A stretch of 16,843 nucleotides of DNA, taken from the NCBI GenBank assembly GCA_029960865.1, contig JASBVX010000004.1, forward strand, positions 1-16,843. The letters run 5' to 3'. Below the pieces are notes generated by a model that saw only the letters and a list, made by a program, of their open reading frames with translations, did no database searches and was not told the origin of the DNA. Positions within the stretch are counted from its first letter, which is position 1; each line of letters starts with the position of its first letter. This DNA is from Bacillota bacterium. Its GTDB lineage: Bacteria; Bacillota; Sulfobacillia; RBS10-35. Shown here piece by piece: positions 1 to 6,947 of this stretch. Both the position numbers and the translations under genes were made by a program.

Positions 1-1
1 C

Positions 2-580
2 GACGCGCTGGAGCCTCACATCGACGCCAAGACCATGGAGATTCACCACCAAAAGCACCACGGCACCTATGTCAACAACCTGAATGCGGCGCTCGAAAGT
101 CATCCGGAGCTGCAGCAGAAATCCCTGGAGGACCTTCTTTCGGGGCTGGCCCAGGTGCCGGAGAGCATCCGCACGGCGGTGCGCAACAACGGCGGCGGCC
201 ACGCCAACCACAGCCTTTTCTGGGAGATCATGAGCCCCCAGGGGGGCGGGGAACCCAAGGGGCAGCTGGTGCAGGACATTGCCCAGACCTTCGGCAGCTT
301 TGAAAAGTTCAAGGAAGAGTTCACCAAAACGGCCCTGGGGCGCTTTGGAAGCGGTTGGGCCTGGTTGGTGCTGAATCCGGCGGGGAAGCTGGAGATCATC
401 GCCACCCCCAACCAGGACAACCCCATCATGGATGGGTATAAGCCGGTGCTGGGCCTGGATGTGTGGGAGCATGCCTACTATCTGAAGTATCAGAACCGCC
501 GGCCCGAGTATGTGGCGGCCTGGTGGAACGTGGTCAACTGGCCCAAAGTGGAGGAAGGCTACGGGAAGATCAAGGGCTAG
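2..580 (+). CDS. sodA: Superoxide dismutase, Mn type (5' end cut by window)
   Basis: Converts superoxide to oxygen and hydrogen peroxide in the cytoplasm. The frame is open from base 2 and continues into a normal SOD N-terminus (DALEPHID), so only roughly the first dozen codons are missing; the ATG at 35 is internal. Visible family features are the N-terminal helix with HHQKHHGTYV, the metal-binding His in GGGHANHSLFW, the FGSGWAWLV strand, and the ligand motif DVWEHAYY near the C-terminus. The Gln in TPNQDNP is the residue usually associated with manganese rather than iron enzymes, so Mn or cambialistic use is likely (family knowledge). It closely resembles Bacillus SodA. The last 11 bp overlap the convergent amidase gene, and an intrinsic terminator follows 22 bases after the stop. 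Confidence 0.97.
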   Translation, partial: DALEPHIDAKTMEIHHQKHHGTYVNNLNAALESHPELQQKSLEDLLSGLAQVPESIRTAVRNNGGGHANHSLFWEIMSPQGGGEPKGQLVQDIAQTFGSFEKFKEEFTKTALGRFGSGWAWLVLNPAGKLEIIATPNQDNPIMDGYKPVLGLDVWEHAYYLKYQNRRPEYVAAWWNVVNWPKVEEGYGKIKG

Positions 581-2135
581 AGGAAGAAAAATAAGCCTCC
601 AGGCCGCGGACGATGGCGTCCGCGGCTTTTTCTTCGTAGGCGGCATCTCTCATGATCTCCACATCTTTGGGGTTGGAGACAAACCCCATCTCGATGAGGA
701 TGGCGGGTGCATCCAGGGGCGTGATGACGTAGTAACGCTGGGCTCTCCCATATTGGGATACCAGGCGGGGGAAGCCCAACGATCGCGAAAGGCTTTCTTC
801 CACCAGGGAGGCCAACCTCTCGCTGGCTTCCCGGTTCAAATTAAGCGGGCTGTAATAGACGGCAACCCCCCTCACTTTGGGCGAAGGAGCGATGTCATGG
901 TGGATGGAGAGGACCACGTCGGGATGGGCCCCATTTATCAGGTCCACCCTGGCCTCTAGTTCCCGCGCGTTTCCCAGGAGGGGCTCGTCGGTGGTGCGGG
1001 TGTAAACGACCCTGGCGCCCAAGGCCGTCAGCTTCTTCCCCAGGGCCAGGGCCACCTCCAGATTCTTGTCTTTCTCCCGAAAATCCCCGATGGGGCTCAC
1101 GGCCCCTTCATCCTTCCCCCCGTGGCCGGCATCGATGACCACCACCCGTTGGTCCCAGCGGGAAGGAGCCGGGGTCACCAGGATCCCTGCAGGATCTCGG
1201 CGGATGGCATAGGGGGGCGGCAAGGGAAGTTCCAGAGCAGCCCCGCCCTTTTCCAGGTATGCCCCCTTACTCAAGGCGTTGGCGCTGGCGGATGCCCCGG
1301 GGAAACGAAGGAGAAGGCTCTTATCCTTCACCTGGCTCTCTACCGCCACCTCTCCCGCCAGGCGAATGAGAAAGCCGCCCCCTGTCTCTTCCCAGTCCTC
1401 CAGCCGGCGGGAGAAAACGCCCTCCAGGAACCCAGCACCCACCTCCGTCAGACTCATGAAAAAAGGCTCCTGGAAGGAGAACTCGACCCCCCCAGAGGAG
1501 ATCGACAGGGCCTCCCATTCTCCCGCCGCCAGGGGAAACCGCCAGGATGCGTCCGGGTGGGGAATCCCCAGGAGGGTGAGGCTAGTCTGGTGCTGACTCC
1601 AGGTGGGCCACCACCCCGGCGTTTCCACGCGAAACCGGGTTTTGCCTCCGGGAAGCCGCTCCAAAAGAAGACCTGCGTCCTCCCCCCAGGTGAGGGTAAA
1701 ACGCCAGAGGCCTGGCCGGTATTCCTCATAGCGGACCTCATAAGGGTCGGCCGAGAAGGTCAGGTGACTTCCCTCTACCCAGCTTTCGTTTTCCTCGCCC
1801 AGAACCAGGCGAAAATAAGGGCCCCTCTGGCCGGAGACAGGGTAGATACCCGGAGCCACCTTCGGTGCGGGGTCGGCATAATAGGCTCCCTGGCGAAAGC
1901 TAGGAACGGGCTCCCTCTCGACGGCCGCCTGCGAAAAGGCCGAAGGAAGGGGTGACGGGGGCTCCCCTTCTTCGGGAGTTTCTGGGGGGAGAGTCACGAC
2001 GGGGATTTCGTTTCCCCTGGTTCCCAGGCCCCAAGCACCTGCTCCTGCAAGGATCAGCAGCACCCAGAGGATAACCCACGGAAAGGGTTTTCTCTTCTCT
2101 TGCCTGCGCTGGCGGCGGGTCAGGCCCGCAGACAT
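570..2135 (-). CDS. Membrane-anchored N-acetylmuramoyl-L-alanine amidase (amidase_3)
   Basis: Zinc amidase predicted to cut the bond between N-acetylmuramic acid and the stem peptide of peptidoglycan. The protein has 521 residues: a basic N-terminus, one membrane segment at about 19-37, a long extracytoplasmic region at about 40-325 that I do not recognise, and a C-terminal amidase_3 domain at about 330-515. Expected zinc and catalytic residues are present: H338 in DAGHGG, E354 in REKD, H412 in SIHHD, and E482 in LIEMGF. The ATG at 2135 has a GAGGGGG ribosome site 9 bases upstream. The catalytic domain resembles CwlD/AmiC-type enzymes, but the large N-terminal region makes a specific name unsafe. 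A role in sporulation or germination would fit the nearby ger genes, but that is inference. Confidence 0.93.
   Translation of the reverse strand: MSAGLTRRQRRQEKRKPFPWVILWVLLILAGAGAWGLGTRGNEIPVVTLPPETPEEGEPPSPLPSAFSQAAVEREPVPSFRQGAYYADPAPKVAPGIYPVSGQRGPYFRLVLGEENESWVEGSHLTFSADPYEVRYEEYRPGLWRFTLTWGEDAGLLLERLPGGKTRFRVETPGWWPTWSQHQTSLTLLGIPHPDASWRFPLAAGEWEALSISSGGVEFSFQEPFFMSLTEVGAGFLEGVFSRRLEDWEETGGGFLIRLAGEVAVESQVKDKSLLLRFPGASASANALSKGAYLEKGGAALELPLPPPYAIRRDPAGILVTPAPSRWDQRVVVIDAGHGGKDEGAVSPIGDFREKDKNLEVALALGKKLTALGARVVYTRTTDEPLLGNARELEARVDLINGAHPDVVLSIHHDIAPSPKVRGVAVYYSPLNLNREASERLASLVEESLSRSLGFPRLVSQYGRAQRYYVITPLDAPAILIEMGFVSNPKDVEIMRDAAYEEKAADAIVRGLEAYFSSSSP
603..634 (+). terminator. Intrinsic terminator of sodA, inside the amidase gene
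   Basis: A perfect 10-bp stem (GCCGCGGACG, 603-612, with CGTCCGCGGC, 617-626) closes a 4-base loop and runs straight into TTTTTCTT at 627-634. This is the classical Rho-independent layout for transcription coming from sodA. The whole element lies within the last codons of the convergent amidase gene, so it is also read as protein on the other strand. Confidence 0.9.
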
Positions 2136-2166
2136 GGCCTTGTGCCCCCTCTTTCTTGGCTGGACG

Positions 2167-2195
2167 TTGCAACCTCTGGCGGCGTTCCCTACAAT
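2167..2195 (+). promoter_or_regulatory. Sigma-A-type promoter of the tRNA operon
   Basis: A -35 box TTGCAA (2167-2172) and a -10 box TACAAT (2190-2195) are separated by exactly 17 bases. Transcription would start near 2202, a few bases before the first tRNA. It is the clearest housekeeping promoter in the window, and lies in the gap between the divergent amidase gene and the tRNAs. Confidence 0.8.
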
Positions 2196-2208
2196 AGAAA
2201 CCGTGCCG

Positions 2209-2282
2209 GCGGGTGTAGTTCAATGGTAGAACGGAAGCTTCCCAAGCTTCAGACGAGGGTTCGATTCCCTTCACCCGCTCCA
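2209..2282 (+). tRNA. tRNA-Gly (anticodon CCC)
   Basis: A 74-base tRNA with acceptor stem GCGGGTG pairing with CACCCGC, the D-loop sequence TTCAATGGTAGAA, anticodon stem GAAGC/GCTTC closing the loop TTCCCAA (anticodon CCC), T-loop GGTTCGATTCC, discriminator T, and an encoded CCA at 2280-2282. It reads the GGG glycine codon. Confidence 0.97.
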
Positions 2283-2286
2283 ATAT

Positions 2287-2362
2287 GCTGGCGTAGCTCA
2301 GTCGGCAGAGCGAGCGATTCGTAATCGCTAGGTCGGGGGTTCGATTCCCCCCGCCAGCTCCA
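2287..2362 (+). tRNA. tRNA-Thr (anticodon CGT)
   Basis: A 76-base tRNA starting four bases after the glycine tRNA. Acceptor stem GCTGGCG pairs with CGCCAGC, the D-arm carries AGCTCAGTCGGCAGAGC, the anticodon stem AGCGA/TCGCT closes the loop TTCGTAA (anticodon CGT), and CCA is encoded at 2360-2362. It reads the ACG threonine codon. It is cotranscribed with tRNA-Gly from the promoter at 2167. Confidence 0.97.
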
Positions 2363-2375
2363 GTTTCAAAGCAGT

Positions 2376-2406
2376 GCCCTGCAAGGATCGGCAGGGCTTT
2401 TGTTTT
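2376..2406 (+). terminator. Intrinsic terminator of the tRNA operon
   Basis: A perfect 7-bp stem (GCCCTGC 2376-2382, GCAGGGC 2391-2397) with an 8-base loop is followed by TTTTGTTTT. It lies 14 bases after the threonine tRNA. From here to 2541 I see no gene, only a weak 5-bp hairpin at 2429-2444 without a T-tract. Confidence 0.88.
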
Positions 2407-2541
2407 ACCCCGGGGTCGGTTGGAGCGTGCCCTTGCCGCAGGGCGATGACCGAGAAGGCGGCCCGACGAAAATCTCATGCAAGGATCGAGGAGACGAGAA
2501 ACGACGACACCGAAGGCTAAATCCCTTCTGATCCCCTTTCG

Positions 2542-3498
2542 CTAGCCTCCACCGATCCAGCTCCGCCACACCAAAGCCACGTTGGCCGGCCGCTCCGCCA
2601 GGCGCCGCATCAGGTAGGGGTACCAATCCTTGCCGAACGGGGTGGCCACCAGCACTTTGTACCCCTGGGACAGCACTTCTTCCTGCAGGGCGGGACGGAT
2701 GCCGTAGAGCATCTGGAACTCGAACCGATCTCTGGAAATGCCTTCTCTCTCGGTCCAAGCTTTCACTTTTTCGATAAGGCGATCGTCATGGGTGGCCACC
2801 GCCACGTAGCATCCCGCGGAAAGGGCCCTCTGCACCAGCTCCAAATACTTTTGGTCGATGATCTTCTTATCGTGGTAGGCCACCGACGGAGGTTCCATGT
2901 AGGCTCCTTTGACGATGCGGAAATTGGGCCGGAGAGGCAAAAGATCCTCCAGATCCTGGAGCGAGCGGTGGAGGTAGGCCTGAAGGACGATGCCGACGTT
3001 GTCCCGGCCCTTTGCGCGCAGGCGACGATAGATGGAGAGGGTGGCATCCACGTGGAAGGATTCTTCCATATCCATGCGGATGAAATGGCCTGCCGGAGGC
3101 GGGACGGCTCCCTCCCGGCGGGAAAGCTCTTCAGCCAGTTGCAAGAGCTCTTCCATGTGGCCAAAGGCCACATCCTCTCCAAGACCCAGGCCCAGGTGGC
3201 TCAGTTTCAAAGCCACGTTGCAGCGAAGCCCTTCCTCAGACAGCCTGTGCAGGATGTCGGTGTAGGCCTTTTTCACCTCTTCCGCTTCTTGGGGAGACTG
3301 GACCGCTTCCCCCAAAAGGGTGGTATTGGCATGGAATCCCTTCTCGTTGAGGCGGCGGACGGCGGCCACGCATTCGTCCAGGGTATCGCCGGCAATGAAC
3401 TGTTTGACCCCCAGGCGGTCTCCGTGGCGGTAGGCGAAACGGGCAGCCCTGGGGTTCCGCGAAAGGGACAAAAGCAAAGAACGGGTCAAACTGGGCAA
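2542..3498 (-). CDS. putB: Proline dehydrogenase (monofunctional)
   Basis: FAD enzyme oxidising proline to pyrroline-5-carboxylate, the first step of proline catabolism, with electrons passed to the membrane quinone pool. At 318 residues it has the length of the stand-alone Bacillus-type enzyme (PutB/FadM), not the fused PutA. The barrel motifs are visible in order: the N-terminal FIAGDTLDECV, the IRMDMEES strand, FRIVKGAYMEPP, AVATHDD, FQMLYGIRP, and the C-terminal YLMRRLAERPANV. The last carries the paired arginines that bind the proline carboxylate in this family. The start is TTG at 3498, supported by AGAGGGG five bases upstream; the next plausible starts would remove conserved sequence. 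A -10-like TACAAT lies upstream on this strand, but no convincing -35 was found. It is divergent from the broken wrbA-like gene, and no pyrroline-5-carboxylate dehydrogenase is in the window. Confidence 0.93.
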   Translation of the reverse strand: MPSLTRSLLLSLSRNPRAARFAYRHGDRLGVKQFIAGDTLDECVAAVRRLNEKGFHANTTLLGEAVQSPQEAEEVKKAYTDILHRLSEEGLRCNVALKLSHLGLGLGEDVAFGHMEELLQLAEELSRREGAVPPPAGHFIRMDMEESFHVDATLSIYRRLRAKGRDNVGIVLQAYLHRSLQDLEDLLPLRPNFRIVKGAYMEPPSVAYHDKKIIDQKYLELVQRALSAGCYVAVATHDDRLIEKVKAWTEREGISRDRFEFQMLYGIRPALQEEVLSQGYKVLVATPFGKDWYPYLMRRLAERPANVALVWRSWIGGG

Positions 3499-3587
3499 GG
3501 TATCCCCTCTCTCTTCCGGTTTTCATTGTAGCGCGGAGCCAGGTCTCCTCCGGAAGGTGGGATAACATAGAACGAAGGGGCCCTCCC

Positions 3588-4195
3588 ATGGACAAGATCA
3601 AGCTGGCGATCCTCTATTACAGCGCCACCGGCACCATTTACGCCCTGGCAACTCATGCCGCGAAGGTTGCGGAAGAAGAAGGCACCGAGGTTCGCCTCCG
3701 CCTGGTGAGGGAACTGGCACCCCCGGAAGCCCGCCGCCAACCCCAAGTGGTAAGCTTTCCATGAAGCCCACGGTGACGACCCCAAGGCGGAGCCTGCGGA
3801 TCTGGTGTGGGCCGATGCGCTGCTTTTTGGCCTTCCGGCCCGCGACGGCAATATGCCCGCCCAGATGAAAGAGTTTATCGATCCCTTGGGCCCGTCTGGG
3901 CGAAAGGGCTTTTGGCGGACAAGCCCGTCTCCGCCTTTGTTAGCACCCAGAACGTCCATGGCGGCCGGGAGAGGACCCTTCTCTCCTTCTACCAGACCGT
4001 GTATCATTGGGGGGCGGTGGTCGGGATCCCCGGCGACACCCATCCCGATGTATACCGGGCGGGGGCAATCCTTACGGCACCTCCGCCTATGCCGGTCGGG
4101 CAGGAGAAGCGGAGCTGGCGGCCATGGCCCATCAGATGTGCCGCCTTCTCGCTGACACCCGGGTACTGAAGAACCTTCATGCCCAAAGGGAGTAA
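3588..4195 (+). pseudogene. wrbA: WrbA-type NAD(P)H:quinone oxidoreductase, three frameshifts
   Basis: Flavodoxin-fold FMN enzyme that reduces quinones by two electrons, if it were intact. Reading begins at the ATG at 3588 (GAAGGGG upstream) and carries the FMN phosphate loop YYSATGTIYALA. It then needs three frame changes to recover the rest of the family sequence. First, an extra C at about 3759-3760 puts a TGA at 3762; skipping it restores FHEAHGDDP. Second, a missing C in the CCC at 3891-3893 changes GPVWAKG to GPSGRKG. Third, a missing G in the G-run near 4057 changes AGGNPYGTSAYAG to AGAILTAP. All other family blocks are well kept, such as FVSTQNVHGG and TVYHWGAV, as is the normal stop at 4193. 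The damage is therefore recent or a sequencing artefact. Translation as it stands would give about 58 residues. Confidence 0.9.
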
Positions 4196-4200
4196 CCCCC

Positions 4201-4881
4201 ATGTTGCAACTCTCGGTGGTAAAGTCCTTTCCTGGGTTCCATCTGAGGGTCGAGGCGTCTTTCGGACCCGGTGTCACCGCCCTCATGGGCCCCTCGGGCT
4301 CGGGAAAGACCACCCTTTTGCACCTTATTGCAGGGCTTCTTCACCCCGATGAGGGAGTGATCCGGTGGGGAGAAGAGATTTTTTTCGCCCCCGGCCGCAA
4401 GCCCCTCCCTCCGGAAAAGCGGCGCATCGGCTACGTCTTTCAGGACCTCGCCCTTTTCCCCCATTTGACGGTGTGGCAAAACGTCGTCTATGGCCTGCCC
4501 CGGGGATGGAATCCCCAGCAGGTCGATGTGGAGGAAGCTTTGCGGGAAACAGGCCTATGGTCCCTGCGCCACCGCTATCCCGGGCATCTTTCCGGTGGAG
4601 AGAAGCAGAGGGTGGCGCTTCTGCGGGCCCTTCTTCCCGGGCCGCGCCTTCTTCTCCTGGACGAACCTTTTGCCGCCCTGGACGAAGGAACGAAACGCCA
4701 GGCCCAGGAGTTTCTTCTCGCCATGCTGGGCCGCTACCATACGCCGGCTCTGCTGGTCACCCACGACGGCGACGATGCGGGCCGTCTGGCCCAAAGGGTC
4801 CACGTCATGAAAAAGGGCCGCCTCTACGTCGCGGAAGGTAGGGGAAAAGACACGGGGAAGGCGGAGGCTGGGGATGGGTAA
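4201..4881 (+). CDS. modC: Molybdate ABC transporter, ATP-binding protein
   Basis: Cytoplasmic ATPase that drives molybdate import with ModB and ModA. The 226-residue protein has Walker A GPSGSGKT at 30-37, the Q-loop glutamine at 81 (YVFQDLALFPHLTV), signature LSGGE at 130-134, Walker B LLLLDEP at about 150-156, and the switch histidine at 188 (VTHDG). It lacks the C-terminal TOBE/Mop molybdate-sensing domain found in longer ModC proteins, so direct feedback through that domain is not expected. AAGGGAG lies eight bases before the ATG. It starts five bases after the broken wrbA-like gene, and its end overlaps modA by 8 bp, which suggests one transcript and coupled translation. The order C-A-B differs from the common A-B-C. 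The name rests mainly on the adjacent ModA and ModB. Confidence 0.9.
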   Translation: MLQLSVVKSFPGFHLRVEASFGPGVTALMGPSGSGKTTLLHLIAGLLHPDEGVIRWGEEIFFAPGRKPLPPEKRRIGYVFQDLALFPHLTVWQNVVYGLPRGWNPQQVDVEEALRETGLWSLRHRYPGHLSGGEKQRVALLRALLPGPRLLLLDEPFAALDEGTKRQAQEFLLAMLGRYHTPALLVTHDGDDAGRLAQRVHVMKKGRLYVAEGRGKDTGKAEAGDG

Positions 4882-5656
4882 AGGGAAGAAATTTCGTTGG
4901 TGGGCCGGTTTCGGCCTGGCGCTTCTTTTGGTTTCCTGTGGAGGGCCCAAGACCCCTGAACTGACGGTATCGGCCGCCATCAGCCTCAAGGATGCTTTGG
5001 AGGCTTTTCAGCCCATTTTCGAGAAGGAACACGGCGTCAAGGTGATCTATAACTTCAACGCTTCGGGGACGCTTATGCAGCAGATCCTGCAAGGAGCCCC
5101 GGTGGATGTCTTCATCTCCGCCGGGAGCAAACCGATGGATGACCTGGAAGCCAAGGGGAAAGTCCTGCAGGGCACCCGGCGGCCGGTAGTGACTAACACC
5201 CTGGTGCTGGTGGTGCCCCAGACCGTCCCTGATGAAAGAGCCCTCACCTTTGCCCGCATGGTGTCGGCAGAACCTTTCCAGCTGGCCATCGGGGAACCGG
5301 GGACAGTCCCGGCGGGGACTTACGCCAAAGAAGTCTTGGAGCACCTTGGGATCTACGACCGGCTCCGGGAGGAAAAGCGCCTTGTGTTAGCGGGCAACGT
5401 CCGCCAAGTGCTGGCCTACGTGGAAAACGGCGAGGTGGACGGCGGGCTAGTTTACAGGACCGATGCAGCCCTTTCAAAGAAAGTCAGGGTGACCGGTGAA
5501 GCTCCATCCGATTGGCATCAGCCCATCGTCTACCCGGGAGCGGTGGTGCAGGGAAGTCCTCAGCCTGAAGTAGCTCAGCGCTTTCTGCAGGAGCTTACGG
5601 AAGGGGACGGGAAGGCCATCCTGGAGCGGTATGGTTTTACGGTGGTTGGACCCTGA
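4874..5656 (+). CDS. modA: Molybdate-binding lipoprotein
   Basis: Substrate-binding protein that captures molybdate outside the membrane and hands it to ModB. The 260-residue protein opens with a basic stretch (MGKGKKFRWW), a hydrophobic segment and a lipobox ending in C22 (LLLVSC), so it should be a lipid-anchored protein. ModA family motifs follow: TVSAAISLKDAL near 31-42, NFNASGTLMQQI, GAPVDVFISAG, IGEPGTVPAGTYA, and VYRTDA in the second lobe. Tungstate binding cannot be excluded from sequence alone. It overlaps modC by 8 bp, and its TGA overlaps the modB ATG by one base, the arrangement expected for translational coupling. Confidence 0.93.
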   Translation: MGKGKKFRWWAGFGLALLLVSCGGPKTPELTVSAAISLKDALEAFQPIFEKEHGVKVIYNFNASGTLMQQILQGAPVDVFISAGSKPMDDLEAKGKVLQGTRRPVVTNTLVLVVPQTVPDERALTFARMVSAEPFQLAIGEPGTVPAGTYAKEVLEHLGIYDRLREEKRLVLAGNVRQVLAYVENGEVDGGLVYRTDAALSKKVRVTGEAPSDWHQPIVYPGAVVQGSPQPEVAQRFLQELTEGDGKAILERYGFTVVGP

Positions 5657-6312
5657 TGGGCCCCCTCTGGCTCTCTTTGAAAGTGTCCTTCGTGGCCACC
5701 CTTCTGGTGGCGGCCTCAGGAGGCATCCTGGGGTTTTACCTTAGCCGCCTTCATTTCCGAGGAAAATCCTTTCTGGAAGCGCTGATGGTCCTCCCCATGG
5801 TTCTGCCGCCGACGGTTCTGGGATTTGCCCTCCTTTACCTCTTCAGCCGCCAGGGGCCCTTGGGCTCTTTCCTCCTCCATGCTTTCGGCTTTCAGTTGGT
5901 CTTTACCTGGTGGGGAGCTGTCCTGGCGTCAGCGGTGGTTGCCTTTCCCCTCATGTATCTCAATGCCACGGCCGCCTTCGGGGCGGTGGACCCCAAGCTG
6001 GAGATGGCAGCCCGCACCCTGGGGAAGTCTCCTTTTTACGTGTTCTGGACCATCACCCTCCCCCTGGCCTGGCCCACCCTTCTGCCCGGCATTGTCTTAA
6101 GCTTTGCCCGGGGTCTGGGGGAATTTGGCGCCACCTTGATGGTGGCAGGATACATCCCGGGGAAGACCGATACGCTGCCCTTGGCTATCTTTTTCGCGGT
6201 GGCCAATGGGAACGACAGCGAAGCCTTCGTGTACTCCGCCGTCGTTCTGGTCTTCGCCTTTTCTGTGGTGGCCTGGGTTCTGGCCACCAACCGTGGACGC
6301 CTCTTCCGGTAG
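5656..6312 (+). CDS. modB: Molybdate ABC transporter permease
   Basis: Membrane channel subunit of the molybdate importer. The 218-residue protein is hydrophobic throughout, with about five membrane segments. It carries the ModB-type LPMVLPPTVLGFALLYLF early on and the cytoplasmic EAA-loop sequence GEFGATLMVAGYIPG around residues 155-170, which docks on ModC. The start at 5656 is fixed by the TGATG overlap with modA. It is followed after five bases by an O-methyltransferase gene, so the operon may continue. Confidence 0.93.
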   Translation: MGPLWLSLKVSFVATLLVAASGGILGFYLSRLHFRGKSFLEALMVLPMVLPPTVLGFALLYLFSRQGPLGSFLLHAFGFQLVFTWWGAVLASAVVAFPLMYLNATAAFGAVDPKLEMAARTLGKSPFYVFWTITLPLAWPTLLPGIVLSFARGLGEFGATLMVAGYIPGKTDTLPLAIFFAVANGNDSEAFVYSAVVLVFAFSVVAWVLATNRGRLFR

Positions 6313-6317
6313 ATCAT

Positions 6318-6917
6318 ATGCTCCTGCCAAGGGAGGAATGGCGTTTGCGCCCCGAGATCGAAGAGGTTTTGCAGACCATCGAGGAGGAAGAGGAGAGACG
6401 TCGCCAGGAGGGGCGGCCTTCCCTTCTTTGCGTGGGACGGGACGGGGGCCGGCTCCTGCATCTTCTGGTTCTTTTGCGAAAACCCCGCCACGTCCTTGAG
6501 GTGGGCCTTTCCGCCGGTTATTCCACCCTTTGGATAGCGGCGGCCCTCCCTCCGGAGGGCGTCCTCACCACCGTCGAAAGGGATGGGGAAAAGATCGCCA
6601 TGGCGAAAAACAACCTGGAGCGGGCGGGCTTGCTTGGGCAGGTGGAAATCCTGGAGGGCCCCGCCCTTTTGCGTCTGCGGGACGTGGCAGGCCCCATCGA
6701 TATGGTTTTCCTGGACGCTGCCAAGGATGAATACTTGGACTACTTCCGGGCGGTGGAGCCCCTCCTGTCTCCGGAAGCGATGGTGGTGGCCGACAACGTC
6801 CTCTCCCACCGGCAAGAGGTGGAGCCTTACCTGGCCTATGTGGGCCGGCACCCTTCTTTCCGCTCCTTCACCTTTCCCGTGGGAAACGGGCTGGAAGTCA
6901 CCCTGAAAGGCGCATAA
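6318..6917 (+). CDS. Class I SAM-dependent O-methyltransferase (family 3)
   Basis: Predicted to transfer a methyl group from S-adenosylmethionine to a hydroxyl of an unidentified small substrate. The 199-residue protein has a charged N-terminal helix (about 13-31) and then the Rossmann core: motif I VLEVGLSAGYSTLWIA at 59-74, the ribose-binding acidic residue E87 in TVERD, and DAAKDEYLDYF at 133-143. D159-N160 (VVADN) is also present. D133, D159 and N160 match the metal-binding set of the catechol/caffeoyl-CoA O-methyltransferase group. The frame is open much further upstream, but that part lies inside modB; the ATG at 6318, five bases after the modB stop, is the sensible start. No strong ribosome site is seen, which fits coupling to modB. 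No link to molybdenum is evident. Confidence 0.85.
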   Translation: MLLPREEWRLRPEIEEVLQTIEEEEERRRQEGRPSLLCVGRDGGRLLHLLVLLRKPRHVLEVGLSAGYSTLWIAAALPPEGVLTTVERDGEKIAMAKNNLERAGLLGQVEILEGPALLRLRDVAGPIDMVFLDAAKDEYLDYFRAVEPLLSPEAMVVADNVLSHRQEVEPYLAYVGRHPSFRSFTFPVGNGLEVTLKGA

Positions 6918-6929
6918 AGGCTTTTCCTC

Positions 6930-6947
6930 GGGGAAATCCTTTTCCCC
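6930..6947 (+). promoter_or_regulatory. Hairpin touching the gerA start codon
   Basis: GGGGAAA (6930-6936), loop TCCT, and TTTCCCC (6941-6947) form a perfect 7-bp stem whose last base is immediately before the gerA ATG. The only purine-rich ribosome-site candidate (GGGGAAA) is inside the stem. A second pyrimidine stretch, TTTTCC at 6922-6927, could pair with the same GGGGAAA, so two alternative structures are possible. A regulatory role is inference. Confidence 0.45.

Noticed and set aside
1900..2478. Minus-strand 192-codon frame across the two tRNAs, containing GNRTPD and KGIEPSS peptides
   Set aside because: These peptides are the well-known artefact of translating tRNA genes in antisense. 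The frame also overlaps the amidase 5' end and has no family match.
5910..6317. Upstream extension of the methyltransferase frame inside modB
   Set aside because: The extension is Arg/Gly-rich and out of frame with conserved modB sequence. Homology to methyltransferases begins only after 6318.
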